Shown here piece by piece: positions 52,711-63,635 of a stretch of DNA of 64,000 nt. The stretch's first letter is position 1. The number at the start of each line of letters is the position of its first letter. The position numbers and the translations under genes are program-made. Where the stretch lies: positions 310,001 through 374,000 of the forward strand of contig NZ_BDBK01000017.1 of the NCBI RefSeq assembly GCF_001612945.1, written 5' to 3'. The notes beneath the pieces are model-generated. The model made no database searches. It was not told the DNA's origin and worked only from the letters and a program-made list of their open reading frames with translations. The DNA comes from Nocardia inohanensis NBRC 100128. GTDB lineage: Bacteria > Actinomycetota > Actinomycetes > Mycobacteriales > Mycobacteriaceae.

Positions 52711-53973
52711 ATGACCATCGCAGAGACGACCGTTTTCGAGACGCTCGAATCCAATGTGCGTGGCTACTGCCGTTCCTGGCCCACCGTCTTCGACACCGCC
52801 CGCGGCGCGTGGCTCACCGACGAGCACGGCAAGGACTACCTCGACTTCTTCGCGGGCGCGGGTGCGCTCAACTACGGCCACAACAACCCGGTGCTCAAGC
52901 GCGCGCTCATCGACTACATCGCCGGCGACGGCATCACGCACGGGCTGGACATGTCCACCGTCGCCAAAGCCCGGCTGCTGGAGACCATCCGCGATGTGGT
53001 GCTGACCCCGCGCGGACTCGACTACAAGGTGCAGTTCCCCGGACCCACCGGCGCCAACGGCGTGGAGGCGGCACTCAAGCTGGCGCGCAAGGTGACCGGG
53101 CGCAGCACCGTGCTGAACTTCACCAACGCCTTCCACGGGATGACCCTGGGCGCGCTGTCGGTCACCGGCAATGCCGCCAAGCGGGCGGGCGCGGGGGTGC
53201 CGCTGGTGCACGCCACCCCGATGCCGTTCGACGGTTACCACCCGGCGGGCGATGATCTTTCGTGGATGCGGGCGGCGCTGGACGACTCGTCCTCCGGGCT
53301 GGACAAGCCGGCCGCGGTCATCGTCGAAACCGTGCAGGGCGAGGGCGGGGTCAATGTGGCGCGCGCGGCCTGGCTGCGGGAGCTCGCCGAAATGTGCTCG
53401 GCGCGTGGGATTCTGCTCATCGTCGACGATGTGCAGATGGGTTGCGGGCGCACCGGGCCGTTCTTCTCCTTCGAGATCGCGGGCATCACCCCCGATATCG
53501 TGGTGCTGTCGAAATCCATCGGCGGCTACGGGCTTCCGATGGCGCTGGTGCTCATGCGCCCCGAACTCGACCAGTGGGCTCCGGGTGAGCACAACGGCAC
53601 CTTCCGCGGCAACAACGCCGCCTTCGTCACCGCCGAAGTGGCACTGCGTCATTACTGGTCGGACGGGGAACTGGAAGCCTCCACGATCGCCAAGGGCGAG
53701 TACATCCGCGCTCACCTCACCGCGCTCACCGCCACTTTCGACGGTATCGGCGCGCGGGGTCGCGGGCTGGTCAACGGCCTGGTCTTCGACGACGCCTCGC
53801 AGGCCGCCAAGGTCTGCCGCGTCGCCTTCGACAACGGCCTGCTCGTCGAAACCGCGGGCACCCGAGACGAAGTCGTGAAGCTCATGCCGCCCTTGACCAT
53901 CCGCGAGGACGAAATCACGCACGGCTTGGGCATTCTCACCCAGGCCGTGGAGACCGTGCGCGAAAATCACTGA
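52711..53973 (+). CDS. ectB: Diaminobutyrate-2-oxoglutarate transaminase
   Basis: A 420-residue PLP aminotransferase (class III). It should convert aspartate semialdehyde to 2,4-diaminobutyrate with glutamate as donor, the first step of ectoine synthesis. K268 (LSKSIGG) binds PLP, VDDVQMGCGRTG precedes, and the DYLDFFAGAGALNYGHNNP and DGITHGLDMST blocks are typical of EctB. The ATG at 52711 has GCTAGGA about nine bases upstream. EctA and EctC are not adjacent, so it may serve elsewhere encoded ectoine genes or another diaminobutyrate product, which is unresolved. Confidence 0.9.
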   Translation: MTIAETTVFETLESNVRGYCRSWPTVFDTARGAWLTDEHGKDYLDFFAGAGALNYGHNNPVLKRALIDYIAGDGITHGLDMSTVAKARLLETIRDVVLTPRGLDYKVQFPGPTGANGVEAALKLARKVTGRSTVLNFTNAFHGMTLGALSVTGNAAKRAGAGVPLVHATPMPFDGYHPAGDDLSWMRAALDDSSSGLDKPAAVIVETVQGEGGVNVARAAWLRELAEMCSARGILLIVDDVQMGCGRTGPFFSFEIAGITPDIVVLSKSIGGYGLPMALVLMRPELDQWAPGEHNGTFRGNNAAFVTAEVALRHYWSDGELEASTIAKGEYIRAHLTALTATFDGIGARGRGLVNGLVFDDASQAAKVCRVAFDNGLLVETAGTRDEVVKLMPPLTIREDEITHGLGILTQAVETVRENH

Positions 53974-54038
53974 GTCGTTTCGAGACTCGGCGTTCGCGCC
54001 CACGAACGTCGGCCGCCGCCCACACCGGTGGCCGACCA

Positions 54039-54075
54039 GGAGCCGGGTTCCCAGCTGCGGAGGGAACCCGGCTCC
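54039..54075. terminator. Perfect 14-bp hairpin between ectB and the kinase cluster
   Basis: GGAGCCGGGTTCCC (54039-54052) pairs perfectly with GGGAACCCGGCTCC (54062-54075), with a nine-base loop. It lies between convergent genes. There is no long T-run. It probably terminates both ectB and the kinase transcripts. Confidence 0.7.
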
Positions 54076-54078
54076 ACT

Positions 54079-56172
<2,094 letters not shown>

Positions 56173-56241
56173 ATGTCCCTGCTTTCCACCCATCGCCCGG
56201 TTATCGAGTTGCGGAGCGGGGGTGTAAACGGGAAACGGTTG

Positions 56242-58191
56242 TTACTGGAAGTTGGTTCGGAACCAGGCGAGCAGCTCGGCGTCGGTCTTGGGCGCCGCCC
56301 GCGGATAGTCGTGTTGCTGGGCGCAGATGACGTAGATCAGATGTCGATCGGTGTGCACCGCTTGCAGACAGGGGCGCGCACCGTTCTCGAAGGAGTTGTT
56401 GACCGAACAGAAGAAGCGGCCCATGACGGTGCCCGCCTTACGCCACTCGGCGTCCTTCGCGGCGCTGCCGTCACACGCGTGACCGGGGAGCTGGCTGAGA
56501 TTGCCGTCGTAGAAGATGGTGGCGGCCCGCGGTGATTCGGTGCCGAAGATGCCGACCAGCGCGGGACCGCCGGCGGGAGCGCCGCAGGCGACGAGCGCCT
56601 TGACCAAGGGATTCAGCGGGGCTTCGGTGTGCGCACAGTTCGAGCGGGTGAATTTGCCGGTGCGCGTGAGCAGATCCACGTCGGCCGGTTCCAAGCGGTC
56701 GGGGTCGTGCCGTTCGTCGGCGGCGATGAACTGTTCGTAGCTGTATTTCGCTACGTAATCGCGCACGGCCGTATCGGCGGGTACGGGCCAGGTGTAGAGG
56801 GCGAGCGCGAGCAGTGAGTCATCGGTGACCGCCAAAGCCGGTTGCGGAGCGTCCGGATGCGCACTGCGGTCCACGAAACAGGCTTGCCGGCCTACCGTCT
56901 TGCCCTGCACCGTGAGCGGGCCGTCCCTGCCCGCCGGCTGGTCGGGGCAGGCCGTGGCCTGGAGGGTGGTGAGCACGGAGGTCTCATAGAACGCATGCAG
57001 CCCCTCGACCGTGCGGAAGTGCCAGAACTGGCCGAACGGGGCGTCGGTCGGGGCGTAAGCGGGGCACCAGAACATCGACGTGATGGTCGAAGTCGGTTCG
57101 GTGTGAAAGCATCTCGATCGCCGGTACGAATAGGCCGAAACCATCGGCAGCAGCTCGAGGTCGGCGGCGCTCAAGGCGGTATCGTCCGCCATCGGCGTGC
57201 CGGGCACCTGCTGCTGCCATTTCGCCCAGCCCGCGAAACCGGCGGAGGCGATCACCAGGAGCAGCACGGCCAGCACCGTCGCGACGCGGCGCACCCTGCG
57301 GCCATGACCCGATTTCGTAGCTGTAACAGGCTGTGGCGCCACAGGTTTCGAGGAGCCGTCGAGCGCCGCCCGCGCCGCTGCCGCCAGCTCTCCCGCCGTC
57401 GTGAACCGGTCGCGCGGATCCTTGGCCAGACCGCGTTCCAGTACCGCGTCGAAGGCCGCGGGCAAACCGGGCCGGACGCCGCTGACCTGCGGGATCGGAT
57501 CGAACAGGTGCGCGCGCATCAGATGCACATTGGTGTCGCCCGGATACGGCCTGCTGCCGGTGAGACATTCGAACAGCACGCAGGCCAGGGCATAGACGTC
57601 GGCGGCCGGGGTGTAATCGTGCGAGCTGAAGCGTTCGGGGGCCAGGTAGCGGAACGAGCCGACCGCGGCCCCGTCGGTGGTGAGCGAAGTGTCGGTGGCG
57701 GATCGGGCGATGCCGAAATCCACCAGATAGCTGAAGCCGTCGCGGGTGAGCAGAATATTGTCCGGCTTCACATCTCGATGCATGAGGCCGTCGGCGTGCG
57801 CGGCGTCCAGAGCGGCGGCGAGCTGCTCGATCAAAGCCACGGCCCGGTCCGGACGCAGCGGCCCGACGCGTTCCAATAGGTCGCGCAGGTTGTCCCCTTC
57901 GACCAGCCGCATATCGATATAGAGCCGCCCGTCGATCTCCCCGTAATCGTGGATGGGGATGACGTGCACCTGCCGCAGCCGGGCCGCCGCATGCGACTCG
58001 CGCTGAAACCGCTGCCGGTACAACGGATCCCGCGCCATATGCGCCGGCAGCACCTTGACGGCGACGGTGCGGTCCTTGACGGTGTCGTAGGCCTGATAGA
58101 CCTCGCCCATCCCACCGCGCCCGATCAGCCGCTCGAGCCGGTACGGGCCGAATTGCGAACCGACGGTGAGGGTTCGGTGCGGATCGTTCAT
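56242..58191 (-). CDS. PknB-like receptor Ser/Thr kinase 2, with duplicated Cys ectodomain
   Basis: A 649-residue kinase with the same layout as its neighbours: GRGGMGEV, K46, HRD with D140, VDFGIARS, LAPERF, and a membrane helix at 303-323 after a short linker. The exterior has the two-fold cysteine unit; the first copy has RCFHTEP, WCPAY, ATACPDQ and RQACF, the second NCAHTE, ACGAP, GHACDG and RFFCS. ATG 58191 has a weak site. Five bases separate it from the third kinase's stop. Possibly co-transcribed with both neighbours. Confidence 0.88.
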   Translation of the reverse strand: MNDPHRTLTVGSQFGPYRLERLIGRGGMGEVYQAYDTVKDRTVAVKVLPAHMARDPLYRQRFQRESHAAARLRQVHVIPIHDYGEIDGRLYIDMRLVEGDNLRDLLERVGPLRPDRAVALIEQLAAALDAAHADGLMHRDVKPDNILLTRDGFSYLVDFGIARSATDTSLTTDGAAVGSFRYLAPERFSSHDYTPAADVYALACVLFECLTGSRPYPGDTNVHLMRAHLFDPIPQVSGVRPGLPAAFDAVLERGLAKDPRDRFTTAGELAAAARAALDGSSKPVAPQPVTATKSGHGRRVRRVATVLAVLLLVIASAGFAGWAKWQQQVPGTPMADDTALSAADLELLPMVSAYSYRRSRCFHTEPTSTITSMFWCPAYAPTDAPFGQFWHFRTVEGLHAFYETSVLTTLQATACPDQPAGRDGPLTVQGKTVGRQACFVDRSAHPDAPQPALAVTDDSLLALALYTWPVPADTAVRDYVAKYSYEQFIAADERHDPDRLEPADVDLLTRTGKFTRSNCAHTEAPLNPLVKALVACGAPAGGPALVGIFGTESPRAATIFYDGNLSQLPGHACDGSAAKDAEWRKAGTVMGRFFCSVNNSFENGARPCLQAVHTDRHLIYVICAQQHDYPRAAPKTDAELLAWFRTNFQ

Positions 58192-58195
58192 AGCG

Positions 58196-60466
58196 CTAGC
58201 CGAACGCCTTCTTGAAATAGGTGAGCAGGTCGGCTTCGGTGGCGGGGCCGTGTTCGGGGTGATCGGCCGGCATGGTGCACAGGTGGACCACCAGGCTCAG
58301 GTCGTCGTGCACCGCCAGCAGGCAGGTGCCCTGCGGGGTGGAGGTGGTGTCGGCGTAGCAGAAGTATCGGCCCACCGGACCGGATTGCTTGCGCCACACC
58401 TCATCCGGGCCCCCCACGCCGCCGCAGGCGTGCCCCGGGAACTGGGTCAGGTCGGCCTGATACAGCGTGTCGGCGGCGGTGCGGTCGGAGAAACCGAACC
58501 AGGTCTGCGCCGGGTGACCCAGCTCGGCGCCGCAGTTCAGCACGGCATTGGCCGGGCCGGCCGGGACGTCGGCGTGCCGGCAGTTGCGCGCGGTGTAGGA
58601 GTCGCCCGCGTAGTCGAGGATGTACTTGTCCTCGGCGGTGAAGACATCCGGATCCTGGGCGGCCTCGGCCGAACGGAACTGTCCCTGATCGTTTTTCGCG
58701 CGATAGTCGCGCAGCGCCTTCTGATTGTTGTCCCAGAAGTAGACGGCCATGGCGGCCAGCGGTTCGTTGGTGAACACCAGGCTGGGTTCGGGGCTGCTCG
58801 GCGTGACGGCGGTGTTGTCGAAGCAGGTGCGGCGGCCGATCTCCTTGCCGTCCAGCATGGATGGCGCGTCCGCACCCGCCGGATCGCCCGGGCAGGCGGT
58901 GGCGTGCAGGCCGCCCAGCACCGTGGACTTGTACGCCTCCTGCATGGCGGCCACCGAGCTGTACCTCAGGAACCGGGCCCGGGGCGCGGAGGCCGCGGCA
59001 TTCGCCGTACAGCTGAAGATGGCCAGGGTGTCGGCGTCGGTGCGCTCGTGCCAGCAGTTCCAGCGCTTGTAGCCGGTACCGCTGGTGAGCGAGAGCAGGG
59101 CGATGTCATCACCCCGCAACGCGGTGTCGTCACCGGTCGCGTTGCCCGCCTTCGTCTGCTGTGCCCATCCCCAGCCCGCGAAACCCACTGCCGCGCACAC
59201 CAATACGAATACCCCGAGTAACCCGGCCAGTCGGCGGGGCCGACTCCGCCACACCTGCCGGTCGCCGCTCCCGGTCGGAGACGGCGAATCCGGTTGCCGC
59301 CCCGACGTCGCAGCCGGTCCGGTCACCGGTCCGTTCGGATCTCCCGGCCCCGTCTGCGCGCCGGCGGCGAGCGGTCGGCCGGTCGCGCCCCGGTTCGCGG
59401 TCGCGGCGGTTGCCGCCATGGCCGCTGCCGCCATGGCGCCCGTCGGTGCCATCGGCGCGGTGAGGGCCGTGGCCGCGCTCGCCGATGCGGGCACTTCGGG
59501 CCCGGGCGTCTTCGCCAGGGGTTCCGGTTGGACGGAAGTGGTTGCGGCGGGGGCGGGTTCGGCGACGAGCGGGCGGGCGCCGGAGCCATCGGCGGGGTGC
59601 CCGGTCCAGGTGCCGGGACCGGGGTCGGTGCCGGTGAGGGCGGCGCGGGCGGCGGCGGCCAGGTCGCCGGCGGCCGGATAGCGCTCCTCGGGCAGCTTGG
59701 CCATGCCGCGCGCGATGACGGTGTCGAAGGCGGCCGGCACGGTGGAGCGCACCAGGCTGGGCCGGGGGACGGGATCGAACAGGTGCGCCTTCATGATCTG
59801 CGCGTCGGTATCGCCGGAGAACGGGCGGGTGCCGGTGAGGCATTCGAAGAGCACGCAGGCTAGCGAGTAGACATCGGCGGCGGGGGTGAGGTCGCGGACG
59901 GTGAAGCGTTCGGGGGCCATGTAGCGGAAGGAGCCGACGGCATTGCCGGTACTGGTCAGGCTGACATCGGAACTGGATTGCGCGATCCCGAAATCCACCA
60001 GATACGCGAAGCCGCCCCTGGTCAGCAGGATATTGTCCGGCTTCACATCGCGATGCAGCAGCCCGTCCGCGTGCGCGGCGTCCAGCGCCGCCGCCACCTG
60101 TTCGATGAGCGTCACGGTCCGTTCCGGCGACCCCGGCCCGGAGTGATGCAGTAGTTCGCGCAGGCTCTCCCCGTCGACCAGGCGCATATCGATATACAGC
60201 CGCCCGTCGATCTCCCCGTAATCGTGAATCGGGATGACGTGGGCTTCCCGCAACCGTGCGGCAGTGCGGGATTCCCGCTGGAACCGGGTGCGGTACACCG
60301 GATCCTGCGCCAGCCGCTCCGGCAGCACCTTGATGGCCACGACCCGGTCCTTCACCGTGTCGTAAGCCTCGTACACCTCGCCCATGCCCCCGCGCCCGAT
60401 CAAACGATCCAGCCGGTAGGGGCCGAACCGCGATCCGACGCTGAGCGGGTGTTGCGGACTGGTCAT
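58196..60466 (-). CDS. PknB-like receptor Ser/Thr kinase 3, with long Pro/Ala linker
   Basis: A 756-residue kinase, first in the tandem set. Kinase motifs are GRGGMGEV, K46, HRD with D140, DFG and MAPERF. A linker of about 130 residues, rich in proline, alanine and threonine, precedes the membrane helix at 412-434. The exterior has NCWHERT, FSCTA, ATACPGD, RRTCF, then NCRHAD, NCGAE, GHACGG and RYFCY, again two similar units. ATG 60466 has GAGG five bases upstream. The long linker may span a thicker envelope layer or hold phosphorylation sites, which is guesswork. Confidence 0.88.
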   Translation of the reverse strand: MTSPQHPLSVGSRFGPYRLDRLIGRGGMGEVYEAYDTVKDRVVAIKVLPERLAQDPVYRTRFQRESRTAARLREAHVIPIHDYGEIDGRLYIDMRLVDGESLRELLHHSGPGSPERTVTLIEQVAAALDAAHADGLLHRDVKPDNILLTRGGFAYLVDFGIAQSSSDVSLTSTGNAVGSFRYMAPERFTVRDLTPAADVYSLACVLFECLTGTRPFSGDTDAQIMKAHLFDPVPRPSLVRSTVPAAFDTVIARGMAKLPEERYPAAGDLAAAARAALTGTDPGPGTWTGHPADGSGARPLVAEPAPAATTSVQPEPLAKTPGPEVPASASAATALTAPMAPTGAMAAAAMAATAATANRGATGRPLAAGAQTGPGDPNGPVTGPAATSGRQPDSPSPTGSGDRQVWRSRPRRLAGLLGVFVLVCAAVGFAGWGWAQQTKAGNATGDDTALRGDDIALLSLTSGTGYKRWNCWHERTDADTLAIFSCTANAAASAPRARFLRYSSVAAMQEAYKSTVLGGLHATACPGDPAGADAPSMLDGKEIGRRTCFDNTAVTPSSPEPSLVFTNEPLAAMAVYFWDNNQKALRDYRAKNDQGQFRSAEAAQDPDVFTAEDKYILDYAGDSYTARNCRHADVPAGPANAVLNCGAELGHPAQTWFGFSDRTAADTLYQADLTQFPGHACGGVGGPDEVWRKQSGPVGRYFCYADTTSTPQGTCLLAVHDDLSLVVHLCTMPADHPEHGPATEADLLTYFKKAFG

Positions 60467-60582
60467 GTCGTCCTCGGCTCCTCGTCGCGGATCCATTGTG
60501 GCAGTCCAGGGATCCGGCGCAGCAAGAATCACACGGATTACAACCGGTGACCACCCGGGCAACACCCGGCAATCTCGACCGA

Positions 60583-61728
60583 ATGAGCTTGTCGTTCCAT
60601 TGGTTCCTGCCCACCTCCGGTGATTCGCGCGGCCTCGTGGTCGGCGGGCACGGGACGCCCATGTCCGGGGATCGTCCCGCGTCGCTGCACTATCTGAATC
60701 AGATCGCCGCCGCCGCGGAGACCAACGGGTTCGAGGCGGTGCTCACGCCGACCGGATCGTGGTGCGAGGACGCGTGGCTGACCACGGCCATGCTGGTGGA
60801 GACGACCGAGACGCTGAAGTTCCTGGTGGCGCTGCGGCCGGGGTTGATGAGCCCCACGCTGGCGGCGCAGATGGCGGGCACCTTCCAGCGGCACTCCAAG
60901 GGCCGCTTGCTGATCAATGTGGTGACCGGTGGCGAACCCGCCGATCAGGCCGCGTACGGCGATTTCGCGGACAAGGAGACCCGGTACGCGCGCACTGGCG
61001 AATTCCTGCACGTGGTCAAGTCGCTGTGGAACTCGCGGCAGCCGATCTCGTTCGCGGGGGAGCACATTCGGGTCGAGAACGCGTTGCTGAGCAATCACCC
61101 GGATCCGGTCCCGCCGGTGTTCTTCGGCGGCTCCTCCGGCCCGGCCGGTCCGGTCGCGGCGCGCTACGCCGACGCCTATCTGACCTGGGGCGAGCCGGTA
61201 CTCGCGGTGAGCCGGAAGCTGGAGTGGATTCGCGGGCTGGCCGTCGATCACGGCCGGAAGTTGCAGTACGGCTTGCGGATTCATGTCATCTCCCGCGATA
61301 CCTCGGAGGAGGCATGGGCGGTCGCGGACAAGTTGCTGCAAGGCATCGATCCCGCCGATATCGAACGGGTGCAGGCCAGCCTCGCGCAGAGCGAATCCGA
61401 GGGGCAGCGGCGGATGCGGGAACTGCACAACGGCGACACCTCGCGGCTGGAGATCGCCCCCAACCTGTGGGCGGGCGTCGGGCTGGTGCGCGGCGGGGCG
61501 GGCACCGCGCTGGTCGGTTCGCACGAAGAGGTCGCCGAGCGGATCGTCGAGTACTCGCGGGTGGGGATCAGCCAGTTCGTGCTCTCCGGGTACCCGCATC
61601 TGGAGGAGGCGTACTGGTTCGGCGAGGGCGTGCTGCCGATTCTCGAGCGAAAGGGCTTGTGGAAGCACCCGTCCCGGCGGCCGGGCGTCGCGGCGAGCAT
61701 CCCCTTCGCCGGAGCCTCCAGCAGCTAG
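60583..61728 (+). CDS. ssuD: SsuD-type FMNH2-dependent alkanesulfonate monooxygenase
   Basis: A 381-residue luciferase-fold monooxygenase that should release sulfite from alkanesulfonates, with reduced FMN from a partner. LSFHWFLPTSGDSR opens the barrel; FEAVLTPTGSWCEDAWL, the catalytic TGGEPAD and GYPHLEEAYWFGE near the end match SsuD. The length is typical. The ATG at 60583 has no clear site. No ssuABC or reductase lies nearby, so it works with trans-encoded partners. It is divergent from the kinase cluster. Confidence 0.85.
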   Translation: MSLSFHWFLPTSGDSRGLVVGGHGTPMSGDRPASLHYLNQIAAAAETNGFEAVLTPTGSWCEDAWLTTAMLVETTETLKFLVALRPGLMSPTLAAQMAGTFQRHSKGRLLINVVTGGEPADQAAYGDFADKETRYARTGEFLHVVKSLWNSRQPISFAGEHIRVENALLSNHPDPVPPVFFGGSSGPAGPVAARYADAYLTWGEPVLAVSRKLEWIRGLAVDHGRKLQYGLRIHVISRDTSEEAWAVADKLLQGIDPADIERVQASLAQSESEGQRRMRELHNGDTSRLEIAPNLWAGVGLVRGGAGTALVGSHEEVAERIVEYSRVGISQFVLSGYPHLEEAYWFGEGVLPILERKGLWKHPSRRPGVAASIPFAGASSS

Positions 61729-61742
61729 TTCACCGCCTGCCC

Positions 61743-61775
61743 AACCCACCACGCCGATCCGCGGCGCGGTGGGTT
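61743..61775. terminator. Hairpin after the monooxygenase
   Basis: AACCCACC (61743-61750) pairs with GGTGGGTT (61768-61775), with an inner GCCG/CGGC helix. The downstream base run TCTCTC is weak for a T-run. It lies 14 bases after the stop and probably ends the monooxygenase transcript. Confidence 0.55.
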
Positions 61776-61914
61776 CTCTCGTGCCCCGGGCATAAGCCAA
61801 AAGTGTTAGCCAGGTCTGTGCTGGAGGCGGATGGCTGCGCGGCGGGGGAGCGGCAGAGTCGTATGCGTCGATAGGCGGCGCATCCGGCGCGGCCGCGAAG
61901 GTGAGGTGAATTCC

Positions 61915-62823
61915 GTGATCCAGGCACGTGGGCTCGGCAAGCGGTACGGCGAAACGGTGGCGGTGGACGATCTGTCCTTCGATGTCGCACCGGGGGTGGT
62001 GACCGGCTTCCTCGGACCGAACGGGGCCGGTAAATCCACCACCATGCGGCTCATGCTCGGGCTGGACCACGGCAGCGGGCGGACGCTGTTCGACGGCCGG
62101 ACCTATGCCGAACTCGCCGATCCGGCGCGGGCGGTCGGGGTGATGCTCGATGCGCGAGCCGTGCATCCCAAGCGGACGGCGCGAGGCCATCTGCGCATGG
62201 TCGCGGCCGGTGCGGGCATCGAACGCCGCCGGGTGGACGAGGTGCTCGACATGGTCGGGCTGAGCAGCGCGGGGGACAAGCGCGCCGGTGGCTTCAGCCT
62301 CGGCATGCAGCAGCGGCTCGGGCTCGCGACGGCGCTGCTCGGCGATCCCGCCGTGCTGATCCTGGACGAACCCGCCAACGGATTGGATCCCGAGGGCGTG
62401 CGCTGGTTGCGCGATCTGCTGAAACAGCTCGCCCGGCAAGGCCGCACCATCTTCGTCTCCTCGCATCTGCTCAATGAGATGGCGCACCTGGCGGATTCGC
62501 TCATCGTGGTCGGCGCGGGCCGGTTGATCGCCGCGGAATCGGTGGCGCAGTTCGTGAACCGCAACTCCGCGCCGCAGATCACCGCCCGCACCGCCCGCCC
62601 CGGCGAACTGGTGGATCTGCTGTCCCGCAACGGCTTCCAAGCCCAGATCGCCGCCGACGGCGCGGTCGTCGTCGCCGGAAACGATCGGCAAGCCGTCGCC
62701 GAACTCGCCATGCGGGCCGGTCTGCTGGTCACCGAGCTGACCCAGGCGCAGACCAGCCTCGAGGAAGCGTTCTTCCACGCCACCGCCGACGCGGCCCAGT
62801 ACCGCGGCCACGTCGCCGCCTGA
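61915..62823 (+). CDS. ABC-2 exporter ATPase subunit
   Basis: A 302-residue ATPase: Walker A GPNGAGKSTT, signature FSLGMQQRLGLA, Walker B LILDEPANGLDPEG and SSHLLNEM. A C-terminal domain of about 90 residues (from 210) follows. The GTG at 61915 has GAGG eight bases upstream; GTG 61906 is an alternative. The permease gene is 20 bases on, so the pair form an exporter. A sensor kinase gene follows, so it may be controlled by a two-component system. Confidence 0.88.
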   Translation: MIQARGLGKRYGETVAVDDLSFDVAPGVVTGFLGPNGAGKSTTMRLMLGLDHGSGRTLFDGRTYAELADPARAVGVMLDARAVHPKRTARGHLRMVAAGAGIERRRVDEVLDMVGLSSAGDKRAGGFSLGMQQRLGLATALLGDPAVLILDEPANGLDPEGVRWLRDLLKQLARQGRTIFVSSHLLNEMAHLADSLIVVGAGRLIAAESVAQFVNRNSAPQITARTARPGELVDLLSRNGFQAQIAADGAVVVAGNDRQAVAELAMRAGLLVTELTQAQTSLEEAFFHATADAAQYRGHVAA

Positions 62824-62843
62824 CCCGGACGGGAAATCCCCTC

Positions 62844-63545
62844 ATGTACAACGCGATTCGATACGAACTGACCCGCCTCGCCACCGTGCGCTCCACCTGG
62901 GTGCTGCTGGGCGTGGGCCTGGCGCTGCAAGGGCTCATCGCCTACCTGTCCGCCAACCGTGACTACGCGACGCCGAGTGAACAGTTCACCGCCTCGGTCA
63001 CCGGCCTGCCGCTGATCACGGCGACCCTGTTCGCCACGGCCGTGGCCGTGAACGCCTTCGGGCACGAATATCGCTACGGCACCATCACCACCACCATGCT
63101 GACGCTGCGCCGCCCGGGCCGGGTGCTGGCCGCCAAGGCATCGACGGTCGGTGGACTCGCGGCCCTGTACGGCATCGCACTGGTTGCGCTGACCGTGCTG
63201 GTGCAGAGTCTTCGTTCGACGCTGCCCGCCGAAACCGCCCACATCGCACAGGCTTTCGCCTACGTGCCGGTGTACGCGATGCTGGCCGCGCTGGCCGGGC
63301 TCGGCGTCGCCGCCATCACCCGCAACGCCACCTTCGCCATGGTGGCCGCCATCGCTGTGCCGACCGTCGTGGAGACCGCCGGCGTGCTGGCCGGACTGAG
63401 CCCGAAGCTCATGCCCTTCCTGGCGGCAGGGCAGCTGGCGCACCCCGGCGCGGGCAATCCCGTGCTGCTGGCCCTGCCGCTGCTGACCTTGGCCGCGGGC
63501 CTGCTGGGTCTGGGCGGCGCGCTGCTGGCCCGTCGCGACGTGTAA
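62844..63545 (+). CDS. ABC-2 exporter permease subunit
   Basis: A 233-residue membrane protein with six hydrophobic segments (for example TWVLLGVGLALQGLIAYL and FAMVAAIAVPTVVETAGVLAGL). HEYRYGTITTTMLTLRRP is the conserved cytoplasmic coupling loop of this family. ATG 62844, after a 20-base gap from the ATPase gene, lacks a strong site. It partners the ATPase; substrate unknown. A sensor kinase gene starts about 90 bases later. Confidence 0.85.
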   Translation: MYNAIRYELTRLATVRSTWVLLGVGLALQGLIAYLSANRDYATPSEQFTASVTGLPLITATLFATAVAVNAFGHEYRYGTITTTMLTLRRPGRVLAAKASTVGGLAALYGIALVALTVLVQSLRSTLPAETAHIAQAFAYVPVYAMLAALAGLGVAAITRNATFAMVAAIAVPTVVETAGVLAGLSPKLMPFLAAGQLAHPGAGNPVLLALPLLTLAAGLLGLGGALLARRDV

Positions 63546-63635
63546 ACCGCGTTCCGCGTATTTGCCAGAGCATTGATTCGGGGCGACTTGCGTGCCATGA
63601 AGTGTGATGACGTGGCAATGGCTAGGGTTGCTGGA

